The notes: generated by a model not told the origin, from the letters alone. Shown: positions 24,279 through 33,776, counted from the first letter of the stretch. The stretch: DNA of 37,946 bases from Sphingosinicella soli (GCF_014199685.1 NZ_JACHNZ010000036.1:1-37946); one strand, 5' to 3'. Made by a program: numbers and translations.

Positions 24279-24947
24279 ATGCGCCTGCTCATCGTCGAAG
24301 ACGAACCTACGCTTGCACGCCAGCTTCGCGAAACGCTGGAAGGGGCGGGCTATGCCGTCGATGTCGCGAACGACGGTGAAGAGGGGCATTTCCTCGGCTC
24401 GTCGGAAAGCTACGACGCGGTCGTGCTCGATCTGGGGCTTCCCGAAATGGACGGCCTCACCGTTCTCGACAAATGGCGCAAGGCCGACATCGCGTGCCCG
24501 GTGCTCGTGCTGACGGCGCGCGACAGCTGGTCCGACAAGGTGGCGGGGCTCGATGCGGGTGCGGACGATTATCTCGCCAAACCCTTCCAGATGGAGGAAT
24601 TGATCGCGCGGCTGCGCGCGCTCATTCGCCGCTCCACGGGCAATGCCTCGTCCGAGCTGGAAGCGGGCGATGTGCGCCTTGATACGCGCTCCGGCCGCGT
24701 GACGCTGGCCGGTACGCCGGTGCGCCTGACCGCGCAGGAGTACAAGCTGCTGGCCTATCTGATGCACCACAAGGGCAAGGTGGTTTCGCGGACCGAGCTG
24801 ATCGAGCACATCTATGACCAGGACTTCGATCGCGATTCGAACACGATCGAGGTGTTCATCACCCGTATCCGCAAGAAACTGGGCGCGGATCTCATCGAGA
24901 CCATCCGCGGCCTCGGGTACAGCCTGGACGACCCGCGCGCTGCCTGA
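24279..24947 (+). CDS. OmpR/PhoP-family response regulator
   Basis: A 222-residue two-component regulator. The receiver domain has the acidic pocket (VEDEP), the phosphorylation site Asp51 (VVLDLGLPEMDG), Thr79 and Lys101 (YLAKPF). The winged-helix DNA-binding domain spans about 125-218 (LTAQEYKLLAYLMHHKGKVVSR, RDSNTIEVFITRIRKKLG, IRGLGYSL). It follows a PepSY gene and precedes its kinase gene by 14 bases. Targets unknown; PhoP-like systems with PepSY proteins often respond to cations, pH or antimicrobial peptides. Confidence 0.95.
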   Translation: MRLLIVEDEPTLARQLRETLEGAGYAVDVANDGEEGHFLGSSESYDAVVLDLGLPEMDGLTVLDKWRKADIACPVLVLTARDSWSDKVAGLDAGADDYLAKPFQMEELIARLRALIRRSTGNASSELEAGDVRLDTRSGRVTLAGTPVRLTAQEYKLLAYLMHHKGKVVSRTELIEHIYDQDFDRDSNTIEVFITRIRKKLGADLIETIRGLGYSLDDPRAA

Positions 24948-24961
24948 AACGGCCGCCTGAC

Positions 24962-26347
24962 ATGACCCGTGCCGCGCCACGCGAATCCCGTTTCGGCCAG
25001 TTGTTCCTGCGCGGCTCGCTCAGCCGCCGCATGCTCGCGGTTTCGGCGCTGTGGATCATCACGCTGCTGCTTATCGGCGGATACGCGCTCGAACGCACGG
25101 TCGGGCGCATCATCACCGACGGTTTCGACGAGCGGCTGCGCAGTGTCATCACGGCGCTGATCGCGACGGTGGAACTGGGCCCGGAAGGCGAGATACGCCT
25201 GAACCGGTCGCTTGGCGACCAGCGCTTCCAGGAGCCGTATTCGGGCCTTTACTGGCAGATCAGCATGGCGGGGCAGGAGCCGCTGCGCTCGCGCTCGCTG
25301 TGGGACCGCGCGCTGACGCCGAGCACCTTCGACGCGAGCAAGGAGCCCGTCGCTTACGACAGCAATGATTTCGAGGGCGACCGCCTGCGGGTGATGGAGC
25401 GCGACATCGTGCTGCCCGAAAGCCCGATCGTCCTCCACGTGCAGGCGGCGCAGAACCGCGCCGAACTCGACGGCCAGCTCGCCCGCGTGCGCGCGACCGT
25501 GCTGTGGTCGCTCGGCGTGCTCGGCATCGGGCTGATCGGCATGGCCGCCTTGCAGACCGGGTACGGACTCTGGCCGCTGCGCCGCATCAGCGACCAGATT
25601 TCCGCCGTTCGCAGCGGCACGGTGAAGCGGGTTTCATCGGACTTTCCATCGGAGGTTTCGCCGATGGTCGCCGAGCTGAACGAGCTTCTCGACCACACCG
25701 AAGCGCAGGCCGAGGCGGCGCGCATGCATGCCGGGAACCTGGCGCACGCGCTGAAGACGCCGCTCGCCATCGTGATGAACGAGGCGGAGGGGCAGACGAA
25801 CCCGCTTGCGCTGACGGTGCGCGGTCAACTTGCCATCATGCGGCGCCACATCGACCATCATCTTGCGCGCGCGCGCGCGCTCGGCCGCCGCTCTGCGGTG
25901 AACGTGCGCGCCGAGGTGTGGCCCGCGCTCGAAGGCCTGCGCCGCGCGATCAGCCGTATCTATCCCGATGTGACGATCGACCTCGACGGCGACCGCACCG
26001 CGATATTTCAGGGCGAACGGCAGGATCTGGAGGAAATGGCGGGCAACCTTATCGAGAATGCCGCCAAATACGGCGCCGGGCGCGTGTTCGTGACCGTATT
26101 GCGGACAAGCGGACCGGAGCGCTTCATCGAGATCGTTGTCGAAGACGACGGCCCCGGCATCGCGGAAAAGGAACGCGGCCGCATCTTCGGGCGCGGCGCT
26201 CGGCTCGATACCGAGAAGCCGGGCACCGGGCTCGGCCTCGCCATCGTCAAGGATGTGGCTGAAATCTACGGCGGCAGCATCAGGCTCGGCAGCAGCGACG
26301 ACCTGGGCGGGCTGGAAGCGAAGCTGCGGCTGCCCGCAGCATTCTGA
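24962..26347 (+). CDS. Sensor histidine kinase partner
   Basis: A 461-residue membrane kinase: helices at about 27-47 and 183-205 flank a periplasmic sensor of about 135 residues, followed by a HAMP-like linker. The phosphoacceptor is His262 in NLAHALKTPLA. The ATPase domain has the N box (GNLIENAAKYG), G1 (VEDDGPGIAEKE), and G2 (GTGLGLAIVKD). The H-box reads H-A-L-K-T-P, typical of PhoQ-like kinases. It is encoded straight after the regulator. What it senses cannot be read from the sequence. Confidence 0.94.
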   Translation: MTRAAPRESRFGQLFLRGSLSRRMLAVSALWIITLLLIGGYALERTVGRIITDGFDERLRSVITALIATVELGPEGEIRLNRSLGDQRFQEPYSGLYWQISMAGQEPLRSRSLWDRALTPSTFDASKEPVAYDSNDFEGDRLRVMERDIVLPESPIVLHVQAAQNRAELDGQLARVRATVLWSLGVLGIGLIGMAALQTGYGLWPLRRISDQISAVRSGTVKRVSSDFPSEVSPMVAELNELLDHTEAQAEAARMHAGNLAHALKTPLAIVMNEAEGQTNPLALTVRGQLAIMRRHIDHHLARARALGRRSAVNVRAEVWPALEGLRRAISRIYPDVTIDLDGDRTAIFQGERQDLEEMAGNLIENAAKYGAGRVFVTVLRTSGPERFIEIVVEDDGPGIAEKERGRIFGRGARLDTEKPGTGLGLAIVKDVAEIYGGSIRLGSSDDLGGLEAKLRLPAAF

Positions 26348-26428
26348 TGCGCGTGCCCTCGCACTGGAACGAGGGAGTCTGATAGGGGTTGATGTGCGTG
26401 CTGCACATTCATCTTCGAACGGAGTCCC

Positions 26429-27208
26429 ATGCGTCTTTCCATAGACACGATGCTTGATTACGAATTGACTGCCCCCGCCGACCTGCTGCTGGCTGTCGAA
26501 GTCGCCCAGATGCCGGACCAGACGCTCGTCACCGACAAGATGATCGTGCAGGGCGTCGATGCACTGACACCTGTTGTGGCGGAGGAGGGGCTGGGCCGTC
26601 GCACGTGGACCCACGGGACCGGGCGCGTGACCGTGCGCTACCAGGCCCAGGTGGACGTCGACCGCCCGAAGCCGTCACTTGCCGGGCTGAACGCCGACGA
26701 CAAGCGGGAATTGCCGGCGCTTGTCGTGCCCTATCTTTTTCCCAGCCGATACTGCGAAGCCGACAGGTTCGTATCGATGGTGGATCGGGAGTTCGGGGGC
26801 CTTTCCGGCGGCGATCAGATCGAGGCGATCGCGGCGTGGATCCGGCAGCATCTGGATTATGTCCCCGGGGTCAGCAACAGCGCGACCACGGCCGCCGATA
26901 CGTTCATCGCCCGTCAGGGCGTGTGCCGGGACTTTGCCCACCTGATGATCGCCATGACGCGGGCTGCCGGTACACCCGCCAGAATGGTCGCCGCCTACGC
27001 ATGGCAACTCGAGCCGCAGGACTTCCACGCCGTGATGGAGGTATGGCTTGAGGGGCGCTGGCATCTGGTCGACGCGACAAACCTCGCGCCCTGCGAGGGC
27101 ATCGTGAGGATATGCGTGGGACGCGACGCCACGGATATCAGCTTCCTCACCGTTTTCGGCGAAGCGCGGCTGATCGAGCAGCGCGTGGATGTGCGGCAGA
27201 TCGGGTGA
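26429..27208 (+). CDS. Transglutaminase-like cysteine protease domain protein
   Basis: A 259-residue protein with the transglutaminase-like triad: Cys166 (RQGVCRDFAHL), His200 (DFHAVMEVW) and Asp215 (WHLVDATN). The N-terminal strands (DYELTAPADLLLAVEVAQ) are the transglutaminase N-terminal domain of bacterial genes often linked to alpha-E/circularly permuted ATP-grasp proteins, but no such neighbour is here. No signal peptide is visible, so it is probably cytoplasmic. A strong terminator follows 12 bases after its stop. Confidence 0.88.
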   Translation: MRLSIDTMLDYELTAPADLLLAVEVAQMPDQTLVTDKMIVQGVDALTPVVAEEGLGRRTWTHGTGRVTVRYQAQVDVDRPKPSLAGLNADDKRELPALVVPYLFPSRYCEADRFVSMVDREFGGLSGGDQIEAIAAWIRQHLDYVPGVSNSATTAADTFIARQGVCRDFAHLMIAMTRAAGTPARMVAAYAWQLEPQDFHAVMEVWLEGRWHLVDATNLAPCEGIVRICVGRDATDISFLTVFGEARLIEQRVDVRQIG

Positions 27209-27220
27209 CGGGGTAGAGAG

Positions 27221-27262
27221 CAGGGGCGGACCGGCGATGGGTCCGCCCCTGCCGTGCGTTTT
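27221..27262. terminator. Strong hairpin terminator between convergent genes
   Basis: CAGGGGCGGACC (27221-27232) and GGTCCGCCCCTG (27240-27251) form a perfect 12-base stem with a 7-base loop. A short T-rich stretch (TTTTATT) follows about six bases later on the plus strand. It ends the transglutaminase-like transcript and abuts the end of the convergent gene. Confidence 0.85.
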
Positions 27263-27923
27263 ATTCCTGCGGTGCCGCAGCGACCGGCTCGGCCACCGGA
27301 GCGGCTGCCACCGTCGTTACCGTCGCAACCGGTGCAATCATCGGTGCGGCAGGGGCCGGAACGACAACTGCCAAGGGTGCAGGCGCGGGAAATGTGACGG
27401 GCACATCTTCCTGGACGAAGCCCGTGATGTTCGATCCGACCGGAATCTGCGCGCTCGTGCCGGTGACGAAGAAGCCGACCACCGGTATGAGCACGGCCGC
27501 AGCGACCACACCCGCCGTACCCGTGACGCCCTTGTCGTCGATGGAGCCGGACAGGCGTATCTGCCGCCCGTTGGCCCTTACGTAGAGCATGCGGGTTTCG
27601 ATGTGGCCGGACTTGCCCCACATGCCCTTGTTGCGCACGCTGGTGACTTCACCCACGGCCGGACTGCCCACCGGAATCACCACCTGACCGTCAACCGAAA
27701 CCGCTTCCGCGACTTCAAGTTCGAAACGGTGTCCGACCTTGAGCTTTTTGCCCTCGGTCGTCAGGCCGACGAGGGTTTTCAAAGGGACCGATGTGCCGGC
27801 CCGTAGAACGGAACTCTGGGGCGCCCCAAGAGCGACCGGTTCAGCATTCTGTGCAGTGTCTTGCGCGGATGCCGGATACGCACAGATGGCCGCGCCGATG
27901 GCGGCAAATACGATTCTTTTCAT
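27261..27923 (-). CDS. Exported conserved hypothetical protein
   Basis: A 220-residue protein, start chosen at the ATG at 27923 (GGGGGAAT upstream) over a longer frame. A signal peptide ends near residue 21 (YPASAQDT). The middle (about 45-105, with VPLKTLVGLTTEGKKLKVGHRFELEV and VVIPVGSPAVGEV) has the look of a beta-barrel-like domain found in TrbI/VirB10-type or capsule-linked proteins, then a hydrophobic Gly/Val segment near 135-155. The tail is low-complexity Pro/Ala/Val (about 170-220). No function assigned. Confidence 0.7.
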   Translation of the reverse strand: MKRIVFAAIGAAICAYPASAQDTAQNAEPVALGAPQSSVLRAGTSVPLKTLVGLTTEGKKLKVGHRFELEVAEAVSVDGQVVIPVGSPAVGEVTSVRNKGMWGKSGHIETRMLYVRANGRQIRLSGSIDDKGVTGTAGVVAAAVLIPVVGFFVTGTSAQIPVGSNITGFVQEDVPVTFPAPAPLAVVVPAPAAPMIAPVATVTTVAAAPVAEPVAAAPQE

Positions 27924-28000
27924 GATTCCCCCATGTCGGCGCAAAAATACACCGCACAATCACGATGAACCAACTTTAATTCAGTAGCAAGGCGGGTAGT

Positions 28001-28015
28001 AACGATACTATCGTT
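28001..28015. repeat. Perfect 15-base palindrome
   Basis: AACGATACTATCGTT has seven-base arms around one C. It lies about 77 bases beyond the 3' end of tRNA-Gln and upstream of the exported protein, where it could be an operator. Nothing further supports a role. Confidence 0.5.
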
Positions 28016-28091
28016 TCTTGCTCGGAACGGCCATATACTTGCCGATCGGACCCGTGGCCGCCGCCGTTGTCACGGCCTTTGCAGGAATTGA

Positions 28092-28165
28092 TGGATGCCC
28101 CGCGAGGATTCGAACCTCGATTGACGGAGTCAGAGTCCGTAGTCTTACCATTAGACGACAGGGCA
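28092..28165 (-). tRNA. tRNA-Gln (anticodon CTG)
   Basis: Read on the minus strand: acceptor arm TGCCCTG/CGGGGCA with one wobble pair, D-arm, anticodon stem ACGGA/TCCGT with loop CTCTGAC giving anticodon CTG, T-arm CGAGG-TTCGAAT-CCTCG, and encoded CCA after a T discriminator. It is 74 nt long. It decodes CAG, a frequent Gln codon in GC-rich genomes. Confidence 0.96.
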
Positions 28166-28358
28166 CCAATGGGCGGCGGGTGCTGCCCGGTTGCGGTGGG
28201 CCTAATATGGGGGCTGCCGCGCAATGTCAAACGGTCTGATGGGTGCCGGCCGTGCGCGTGGAGGTTGCGAATTTTCATAAAAGGGTGTTAGCCTCGTCTT
28301 CAAGTGTACGGCGGGTGCCTTTCGAGGTCTCCGGCGTCTTGATTTCAGGGCGACCATC

Positions 28359-29414
28359 ATGCCTTTCGACGTTACCCAGGCGCCCGATCCGGGCGTATCG
28401 GACTCTCCCCCGCCGTTGCCGCGGGGCGAAACGGGTCATCCGCAGCGGCGCGCCTATGCCGCGCTTGACCTCGGCACCAACAATTGCCGCCTTTTGATCG
28501 CCCGGCCCGCGCGGGGCGGATTTTACGTCGTGGATGCCTTTTCGCGCATCGTGCGGCTGGGGGAGGGGCTGCTCGAAACCGGGCGGCTTTCCGATGCCGC
28601 GCAGGACCGCGCCGTCGCCGCGCTGAAAGCCTGCGCCGACAAGGTGCGGCGCAGGAGCGTCTGGGTAAGCCGGAACGTCGCGACCGAGGCCTGTCGCCGC
28701 GCCAGCAACGGCGAGGCCTTCGTGGACCGCGTGTTCGCCGAGACCGGCATCGCGCTCGATGTCATTTCGCCGGAGGAAGAGGCACGGCTTGCGGTGCTCG
28801 GCTGCCAGACGCTGCTCGACCGGCGCGGCGGACACGCGCTCGTCTTCGACATCGGCGGCGGCAGCACCGAGATCATCCTGGTGGAAATCGAGCCGGGCGG
28901 ACGCGAGCGGATCCTGAGCTGGGCGAGCGTGCCGTGGGGCGTGGTTTCACTCACCGAGACCGAGCCGACGCATTTCGACAGTATCGACGACCGCGCGGCC
29001 GCCTATGACCGGATGCGCGCGCGGGTCACGGAGCATCTGGTCGCCGCGCGCGAACATCTGCAGCCGCCGTGCCGCACCGAAGAGCTGCAATTGCTCGGCA
29101 CCTCGGGAACCATCACGACGCTCGCCAGCCTGCATATGGGCCTCGCGCACTACGACAGGCGGAAGGTGGACGGGTGCAGCGTGCCTTCTGCGGCGCTTCG
29201 CGACGTCGGCGTGTCGCTGTCGCGCATGGCCCACGGCGAACGGGCCGCGCTCGCCTGCATCGGCGACGAACGTGCCGACCTTATCGTGGCCGGGTGCGCG
29301 ATCCTTGATGCGATCCTCGACATGTTTCCATCCGCTGACGTCTGCGTCGCCGATCGCGGCATTCGCGAAGGCATATTGCGGACGCTGATGCGCCGCGACG
29401 GTCACAGGCTTTAG
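28359..29414 (+). CDS. Ppx/GppA exopolyphosphatase family phosphatase
   Basis: A 351-residue protein of the sugar-kinase/Hsp70-like fold, which hydrolyses polyphosphate or pppGpp. The phosphate-1 motif is [15 protein letters not shown] near residues 33-47; the P2 block [15 protein letters not shown] lies near 166; [10 protein letters not shown] and the [14 protein letters not shown] motif follow. The length (no C-terminal HD domain) fits the short alphaproteobacterial form. A Pro-rich tail of about 28 residues precedes the core. It lies two bases before rlmE. Confidence 0.92.
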   Translation: MPFDVTQAPDPGVSDSPPPLPRGETGHPQRRAYAALDLGTNNCRLLIARPARGGFYVVDAFSRIVRLGEGLLETGRLSDAAQDRAVAALKACADKVRRRSVWVSRNVATEACRRASNGEAFVDRVFAETGIALDVISPEEEARLAVLGCQTLLDRRGGHALVFDIGGGSTEIILVEIEPGGRERILSWASVPWGVVSLTETEPTHFDSIDDRAAAYDRMRARVTEHLVAAREHLQPPCRTEELQLLGTSGTITTLASLHMGLAHYDRRKVDGCSVPSAALRDVGVSLSRMAHGERAALACIGDERADLIVAGCAILDAILDMFPSADVCVADRGIREGILRTLMRRDGHRL

Positions 29415-29415
29415 C

Positions 29416-30159
29416 ATGGTGGAGGGTGTAGGCGGCCGCTCAGTCGGCGGGAAGATCAGGGTCAAGACGGCGCGGCGGCGTTCAGCCGCCTCGACGCGCT
29501 GGATCGAGCGGCAGCTCAACGACCCGTACGTGAAGGCGGCGAAGGCCCAGGGATACCGCTCGCGCGCGGCCTTCAAGCTGCTGGAGCTGGACGAGAAATA
29601 TCATTTCCTGCGCGGGGTGCGCCGGGTGATCGATCTGGGGGCCGCGCCCGGCGGGTGGTGCCAGGTGCTGCGCGAAAAGCACCCCAAGGCCGCCGTCGTG
29701 GGAATCGATCTTCTGGAGATGGCGCCGATTTCGGGCGTGACCTTCCTGCAAATGGATTTCCTTGCCGACGAAGCCCCGGGCGCACTGAAAGCCGCGCTCG
29801 GCGGCCCGCCCGACCTGGTGCTTTCGGACATGGCCGCGAACACCATCGGCCACAAGCAGACCGACCATCTGCGCACGATGGGACTGGTGGAGGCCGCGAT
29901 CCATTTCGCGTGCGAGATTCTGTCGCCCGGCGGTACGTTCGTCGCCAAGGTGCTCGCCGGCGGCGCGGACCACGCGCTTGTCGCGGAGCTGAAACGAAAC
30001 TTCCGCACTGTGAAGCACTCGAAGCCGCCCGCAAGCCGCAAGGATTCGTCGGAATGGTACGTTGTGGCGCAGGGCTTCAAGGGAACATCGGCGCCGGGGG
30101 CAGGTTCCATCAGCGGGGCCGCCGGTCATACTGGTTCCGCGCAGGAGAATGACGAATGA
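29416..30159 (+). CDS. rlmE: 23S rRNA 2'-O-methyltransferase RlmE
   Basis: A 247-residue FtsJ-family enzyme that methylates the 2'-hydroxyl of U2552 in 23S rRNA with SAM. The SAM site reads [15 protein letters not shown] at 71-85. The catalytic K-D-K-E tetrad is Lys54 ([11 protein letters not shown]), Asp138 ([10 protein letters not shown]), Lys178 (FVAKVLAGG) and Glu213 (SSEWYVVAQ). The N and C termini are longer than in E. coli, with basic residues at the start that probably bind RNA. Its stop overlaps the aguA start (ATGA). Confidence 0.97.
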   Translation: MVEGVGGRSVGGKIRVKTARRRSAASTRWIERQLNDPYVKAAKAQGYRSRAAFKLLELDEKYHFLRGVRRVIDLGAAPGGWCQVLREKHPKAAVVGIDLLEMAPISGVTFLQMDFLADEAPGALKAALGGPPDLVLSDMAANTIGHKQTDHLRTMGLVEAAIHFACEILSPGGTFVAKVLAGGADHALVAELKRNFRTVKHSKPPASRKDSSEWYVVAQGFKGTSAPGAGSISGAAGHTGSAQENDE

Positions 30160-31130
30160 AACGCCAGCCCGCCGAATGGGCGCCGCACGCCGCGATCTGG
30201 ACGGCGTGGCCATCCGACGCTTCGCTGTGGGAGGAAAATCTTGAGCCCGCGCAGGCCGAGGTCGCCGCGATGGTGGCCGCGATCGTTGCGGACGGCGGCG
30301 AACCCGTGGAGCTTCTCGTCGACGGCGCCGAAGCGGAAGCGACGGCCCGCCTTGCACTCGCCGATCATCCTTCCGTGCGGATTCATCGGTGCAAGTTCGG
30401 CGATATCTGGCTGCGCGACACCGGCCCGCTGTTCCTTTCGGACGGAAGCGCCGCGGCGTTCCGCTTCAACGGCTGGGGCGGCAAGTACGCGCTGGAAGGC
30501 GACGATACGGTTGCCGATTTCGTGGCCGAAACGCAGGGATCGCCGCTCACCCGGCACGACTGGGTGATCGAAGGCGGGGCCATCGAGCCCGACGGCACGG
30601 GCCGCGTCGTCACCACGCGCCAGTGTCTGCTCAATCCCAACCGCAACCCGAGCCTTTCGCAGGCGGACATCGAGGCGCGGCTTGCCGCCGACCTTGGGCT
30701 CGACACGGTGATCTGGCTGGGAGACGGGCTTTTGAACGACCACACCGACGGGCATGTCGACAACCTCGCGCGGTTCGTCGCGGAAGGTGTCGTCGTGGTG
30801 CCGGAGCCTGCGGGCGCGGACGATCCGAACGCGGAGGTCTACGCCGAGGCCCGGCAAACGCTGGAAGCGGCGGGACTCGACGTGCGGACGATCCCGTCGC
30901 CCGGCCTTCTGGACGTGGACGGCGAGGCGATCCCCGCGAGCTACATGAACTTCCTGATCACCAACAAGAAGGTGATCGTGCCCATCTACGGCCAGCCCAA
31001 CGACGACGCGGCGGTGGCCGCCGTTCAGGCGCTGTTTCCGGGGCGCGAGGCGGTGGGGCTTCCCGCGAACAATATTCTGACGGGCGGCGGCTCGTTCCAT
31101 TGCATCACCCAGCAGGTTCCGGCCCTATGA
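30156..31130 (+). CDS. aguA: Agmatine deiminase
   Basis: A 324-residue agmatine iminohydrolase, which converts agmatine to N-carbamoylputrescine. The catalytic Cys316 is in [11 protein letters not shown] at the very C terminus, and the family blocks [43 protein letters not shown] and [14 protein letters not shown] are present. A ribosome site AGGAGA lies before the ATG, which overlaps the rlmE stop; its own stop overlaps the start of aguB. The two enzymes together make putrescine from arginine-derived agmatine. No arginine decarboxylase is in the window. Confidence 0.96.
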   Translation: MKRQPAEWAPHAAIWTAWPSDASLWEENLEPAQAEVAAMVAAIVADGGEPVELLVDGAEAEATARLALADHPSVRIHRCKFGDIWLRDTGPLFLSDGSAAAFRFNGWGGKYALEGDDTVADFVAETQGSPLTRHDWVIEGGAIEPDGTGRVVTTRQCLLNPNRNPSLSQADIEARLAADLGLDTVIWLGDGLLNDHTDGHVDNLARFVAEGVVVVPEPAGADDPNAEVYAEARQTLEAAGLDVRTIPSPGLLDVDGEAIPASYMNFLITNKKVIVPIYGQPNDDAAVAAVQALFPGREAVGLPANNILTGGGSFHCITQQVPAL

Positions 31131-31972
31131 CCATGAACGTCGCCGCGCTCCAGCTTCCGCTGGGGGACGATATCGATACCAATATTGCGCGCGTCAGCGA
31201 CCTTGTGCGCGAGGCGGCGGGGAAGGGGGCGAAGATCATATTGCCGCCCGAACTCTTCGAAGGGCCGTATTTCTGCCAGGTGCAGCACGAGCGCTTCTTC
31301 GCGACGGCGCAGCCTGTCGGCGCGCACAAATCGGTGCTGGCGATGCAGGCGCTTGCGGCGGAACTGAAGGTCTATATCCCGACCAGCTTCTTCGAGGCGG
31401 ACGGGCCGCACTATTACAACACGCTCGCGATGATCGACGACGACGGCAAGGTGATGGGCACCTACCGCAAGAGCCATATCCCGGACGGACCGGGCTATAC
31501 CGAGAAGTTCTATTTCCGGCCCGGCAACACCGGCTTCAAGGTGTGGCCGACGAAGTACGGGACGGTGGGCGTCGGCATCTGCTGGGACCAGTGGTATCCC
31601 GAAACCGCGCGCGCGATGATGCTGATGGGGGCGGACGTGCTGTTCTTCCCCACCGCGATCGGCGACGAACCGGCGGCCGAGGAACTGGACACATCGCGGC
31701 TGTGGCGGCGGGCGATGATCGGCCACGCGGTTTCGAACGTCGTGCCGGTGGTGGCGGCGAACCGCGTCGGCACCGAAGACGCGATGAGCTTCTACGGGCA
31801 CAGCTTCATCACCGACGAGCGCGGCGATTTCGTCGCGGAATTCGGCGCCGGGGAAACGGGCGTGCTGACGGCGGAGATCGATCTGGAGCGCGTGAAGCGG
31901 CACCGCGCGGCGTTCGGCTTCTTCCGCGACCGCAGGCCCGAGCTTTACGGGCGGCTTTCGCAGGATATCTGA
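31127..31972 (+). CDS. aguB: N-carbamoylputrescine amidase
   Basis: A 281-residue nitrilase-superfamily enzyme that hydrolyses N-carbamoylputrescine to putrescine, CO2 and ammonia. The Glu42-Lys115-Cys152 catalytic triad is intact (LPPELFEGPYFC, TYRKSHIPDG, GICWDQWYPE). Length and the SHIPDGPGYTEKFYF block match AguB. The start overlaps the aguA stop by four bases, so the two are translationally coupled. Confidence 0.96.
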   Translation: MTMNVAALQLPLGDDIDTNIARVSDLVREAAGKGAKIILPPELFEGPYFCQVQHERFFATAQPVGAHKSVLAMQALAAELKVYIPTSFFEADGPHYYNTLAMIDDDGKVMGTYRKSHIPDGPGYTEKFYFRPGNTGFKVWPTKYGTVGVGICWDQWYPETARAMMLMGADVLFFPTAIGDEPAAEELDTSRLWRRAMIGHAVSNVVPVVAANRVGTEDAMSFYGHSFITDERGDFVAEFGAGETGVLTAEIDLERVKRHRAAFGFFRDRRPELYGRLSQDI

Positions 31973-31979
31973 GGCGGGG

Positions 31980-32558
31980 CTACCCCGCCAGCACCTCGTC
32001 CCAGAACGCGGCTTCGGCGTCGAGCATCCGATCGATATAGGGCGCGTCGCGCGCGACTTCGATATGCTGCGGGCTGCGCCCCGGCACCCAGCACCAGTAA
32101 TCGATGCGGGCATAGCCGGTGACGGCGAGGATATGCTGGAGCTGGCCGTAGTAATATCGCGGCGCCGCGCGCTTTTCGGCGCTGTACGCGTAGGCCTTGT
32201 CGCCGCATTTGATCTCGACGACCGCGCCCGAGGCGAAGCAGATGCCGTCGACGCTGGCGCGCATCCATTCGTAGCGATTGCTCTGCAGGCAGGCGGGGGC
32301 GACGGTGCGGCCCGTGTGGCCGGCATAGAGCCGCCGGGCTTCGGGCTCCAGCGCGTTGCCGCGCGCCATCACGGCATTGCCGCGCCACTGCGAAACCGCG
32401 CCCGCCAGCGCGTCGATCTTTTCCTTCAGCAGCCGTTTGCGGCTCTTCCAGGGGTTTTCGCCCATCACGGCGGGGGCATCCGACGCGCCGAGGCCGCCGC
32501 TGCGCCACGTGAGCCAGCGCGCGTTCCCCTGATCGAGATCGACGACCGAGAAGGGCAT
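31980..32558 (-). CDS. YqaJ-type exonuclease domain protein
   Basis: A 192-residue protein of the YqaJ viral recombinase/lambda-exonuclease family, which degrades one DNA strand. The active site residues can be placed: Glu71 (NALEPEARRLY), Asp104 (ASVDGIC), Glu115 and Lys117 (VVEIKCG), and Gln139 (YYGQLQHI). The start ATG at 32558 lies four bases after the UDG stop, so the pair is co-transcribed. No recombinase (RecT/beta) partner is present and the surroundings are chromosomal, so this may be a domesticated nuclease. It converges with aguB. Confidence 0.85.
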   Translation of the reverse strand: MPFSVVDLDQGNARWLTWRSGGLGASDAPAVMGENPWKSRKRLLKEKIDALAGAVSQWRGNAVMARGNALEPEARRLYAGHTGRTVAPACLQSNRYEWMRASVDGICFASGAVVEIKCGDKAYAYSAEKRAAPRYYYGQLQHILAVTGYARIDYWCWVPGRSPQHIEVARDAPYIDRMLDAEAAFWDEVLAG

Positions 32559-32562
32559 GGGC

Positions 32563-33216
32563 CTACGCCGCCGTTTCCATCGCCATGCGAAACACATCCT
32601 CGAACATCGGCGCGGTGAGGCGCCCGGTGTTCGTGTTGTAGCGCGAGCAGTGATAGCTGTTGAACAGCACCTGCCCGCCGGGAAGCGCGTGGCGCGCGCC
32701 GTGCGCGAACTTGTGATGCGAGGGTTTCAGCCCGAAACTGCGCAGCGTCGACTGATGCGCGATGAGCCCGAGCGTGATGAAGGCGCGCAGGCGGGGCAGG
32801 GCGCTGATCTGCGTTTCCAGAAACGGGCGGCAGGTGTTCATTTCCTGCGGGGTCGGCTTGTTCTCCGGCGGCAGGCATTTGACCGCGTTGAGGATGATCG
32901 CCCCTTTGAGGCGCAGGCCGTCCCCCGGATCGGCGGCATAGGTGCCGCTCGAAAGCCCGAACTTGCCGAGCGTCGCATACAGAAGATCGCCCGCATAATC
33001 GCCCGTGAAGGGGCGCCCGGTGCGGTTCGCGCCGTGCTTGCCGGGGGCAAGGCCGATGATGCCGAGCCATGCGCCCGGATCGCCGAAAGCCGGGACGGGC
33101 GCATTCCACCAATCCGGGAATTCCGCGCGGCATTCGCGGCGGAACGCGACGAGGCGCGGACAGCGGGGGCAATCGCGGGAGGGCTCGGTTGCGGCAAGCG
33201 GGCTTTCCATCAGCAT
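32563..33216 (-). CDS. Uracil-DNA glycosylase, family 5 (UDGb)
   Basis: A 217-residue iron-sulfur uracil-DNA glycosylase, removing uracil and deaminated bases. Motif A reads GLAPGKHGANRTGRPFTGD, with the hydrolytic position replaced as expected in family 5; motif C is NSYHCSRYNTNTG. Four cysteines suited to a 4Fe-4S cluster are Cys16 and Cys19 (CPRCPRL), Cys114 (VKCLPPENK) and Cys129 (NTCRPFL). I chose the ATG at 33216; a longer frame to 33288 overlaps the divergent folK. It is followed by the YqaJ nuclease gene. Confidence 0.93.
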   Translation of the reverse strand: MLMESPLAATEPSRDCPRCPRLVAFRRECRAEFPDWWNAPVPAFGDPGAWLGIIGLAPGKHGANRTGRPFTGDYAGDLLYATLGKFGLSSGTYAADPGDGLRLKGAIILNAVKCLPPENKPTPQEMNTCRPFLETQISALPRLRAFITLGLIAHQSTLRSFGLKPSHHKFAHGARHALPGGQVLFNSYHCSRYNTNTGRLTAPMFEDVFRMAMETAA

Positions 33217-33239
33217 GCGTTTCCGCTTAAGCGGCGCGC

Positions 33240-33776
33240 ATGGGCTTAGCAACCGCCGCAACATCCGCCGAGACATCGGCCGAGACATCGATCGTGATCG
33301 CCATCGGATCGAACCGCCCGCACGGGCGCCACGGACGACCCGCAGAGGTGGTGCGCGCCGCGGTGAAGGCGCTCGGCGAGGCCGGGTTTGCGGCGGGGGC
33401 GGTTTCGCCGATTCTGGCCACGCGCGCGATGGGGCCGGGGGGGCGTGATTATGCGAACGCCGTCATGACGTCGTCGACGCGCCTTGCGCCGCCGCAGATC
33501 GTTGCGGCGCTGAAGGCCGTGGAGCGCAGCTTCGGACGTCGCGGGGGGCGGCGCTGGGGCGCGCGCGTGCTCGACCTGGATCTCATCACGTGGGGCGACG
33601 GGGTTTGGCCCGCGCCGCTGCTCTGGCGACAATCGCGAGGGATCGCGGTGCCGCACCGCGCCATGCACACAAGAGCGTTCGTGCTCGCCCCGATGCTCGC
33701 GGTTGCGGCCGATTGGAAACACCCCGTGTTCGGCCTGACCGTGCGCCAAATGCGCGCCCGCCTCAGAAACGGTTGA
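33240..33776 (+). CDS. folK: HPPK, folate pyrophosphokinase
   Basis: A 178-residue 2-amino-4-hydroxy-6-hydroxymethyldihydropteridine diphosphokinase, one step after FolB in folate synthesis. Features: IAIGSNRPHGRHG near 20, the RRWGARVLDLDLITWGDG catalytic block and the VPHRAMHTRAFVLAPM ending motif. The first 17 residues hold a repeated Ser-Ala-Glu-Thr, encoded by a short tandem repeat, and are atypical; a GTG at 33294 would start just before the conserved core. Only 23 bases separate this start from the divergent UDG gene. It is separated from folB by 29 kb. Confidence 0.92.
   Translation: MGLATAATSAETSAETSIVIAIGSNRPHGRHGRPAEVVRAAVKALGEAGFAAGAVSPILATRAMGPGGRDYANAVMTSSTRLAPPQIVAALKAVERSFGRRGGRRWGARVLDLDLITWGDGVWPAPLLWRQSRGIAVPHRAMHTRAFVLAPMLAVAADWKHPVFGLTVRQMRARLRNG

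Noticed and set aside
26356-26375. CCCTCG/CGAGGG hairpin after the histidine kinase gene as a terminator
   Set aside because: Only a six-base stem with no T-run; too weak to call.
28010-28045. A minus-strand start reading MAVPSKKR then stop, like the beginning of ribosomal protein L32 (rpmF)
   Set aside because: Only eight codons match and the rest of rpmF is absent; a short chance resemblance is more likely than a relic.
28096-28165. Small protein frames across the tRNA-Gln
   Set aside because: They run through a complete tRNA cloverleaf; no ribosome sites support them.
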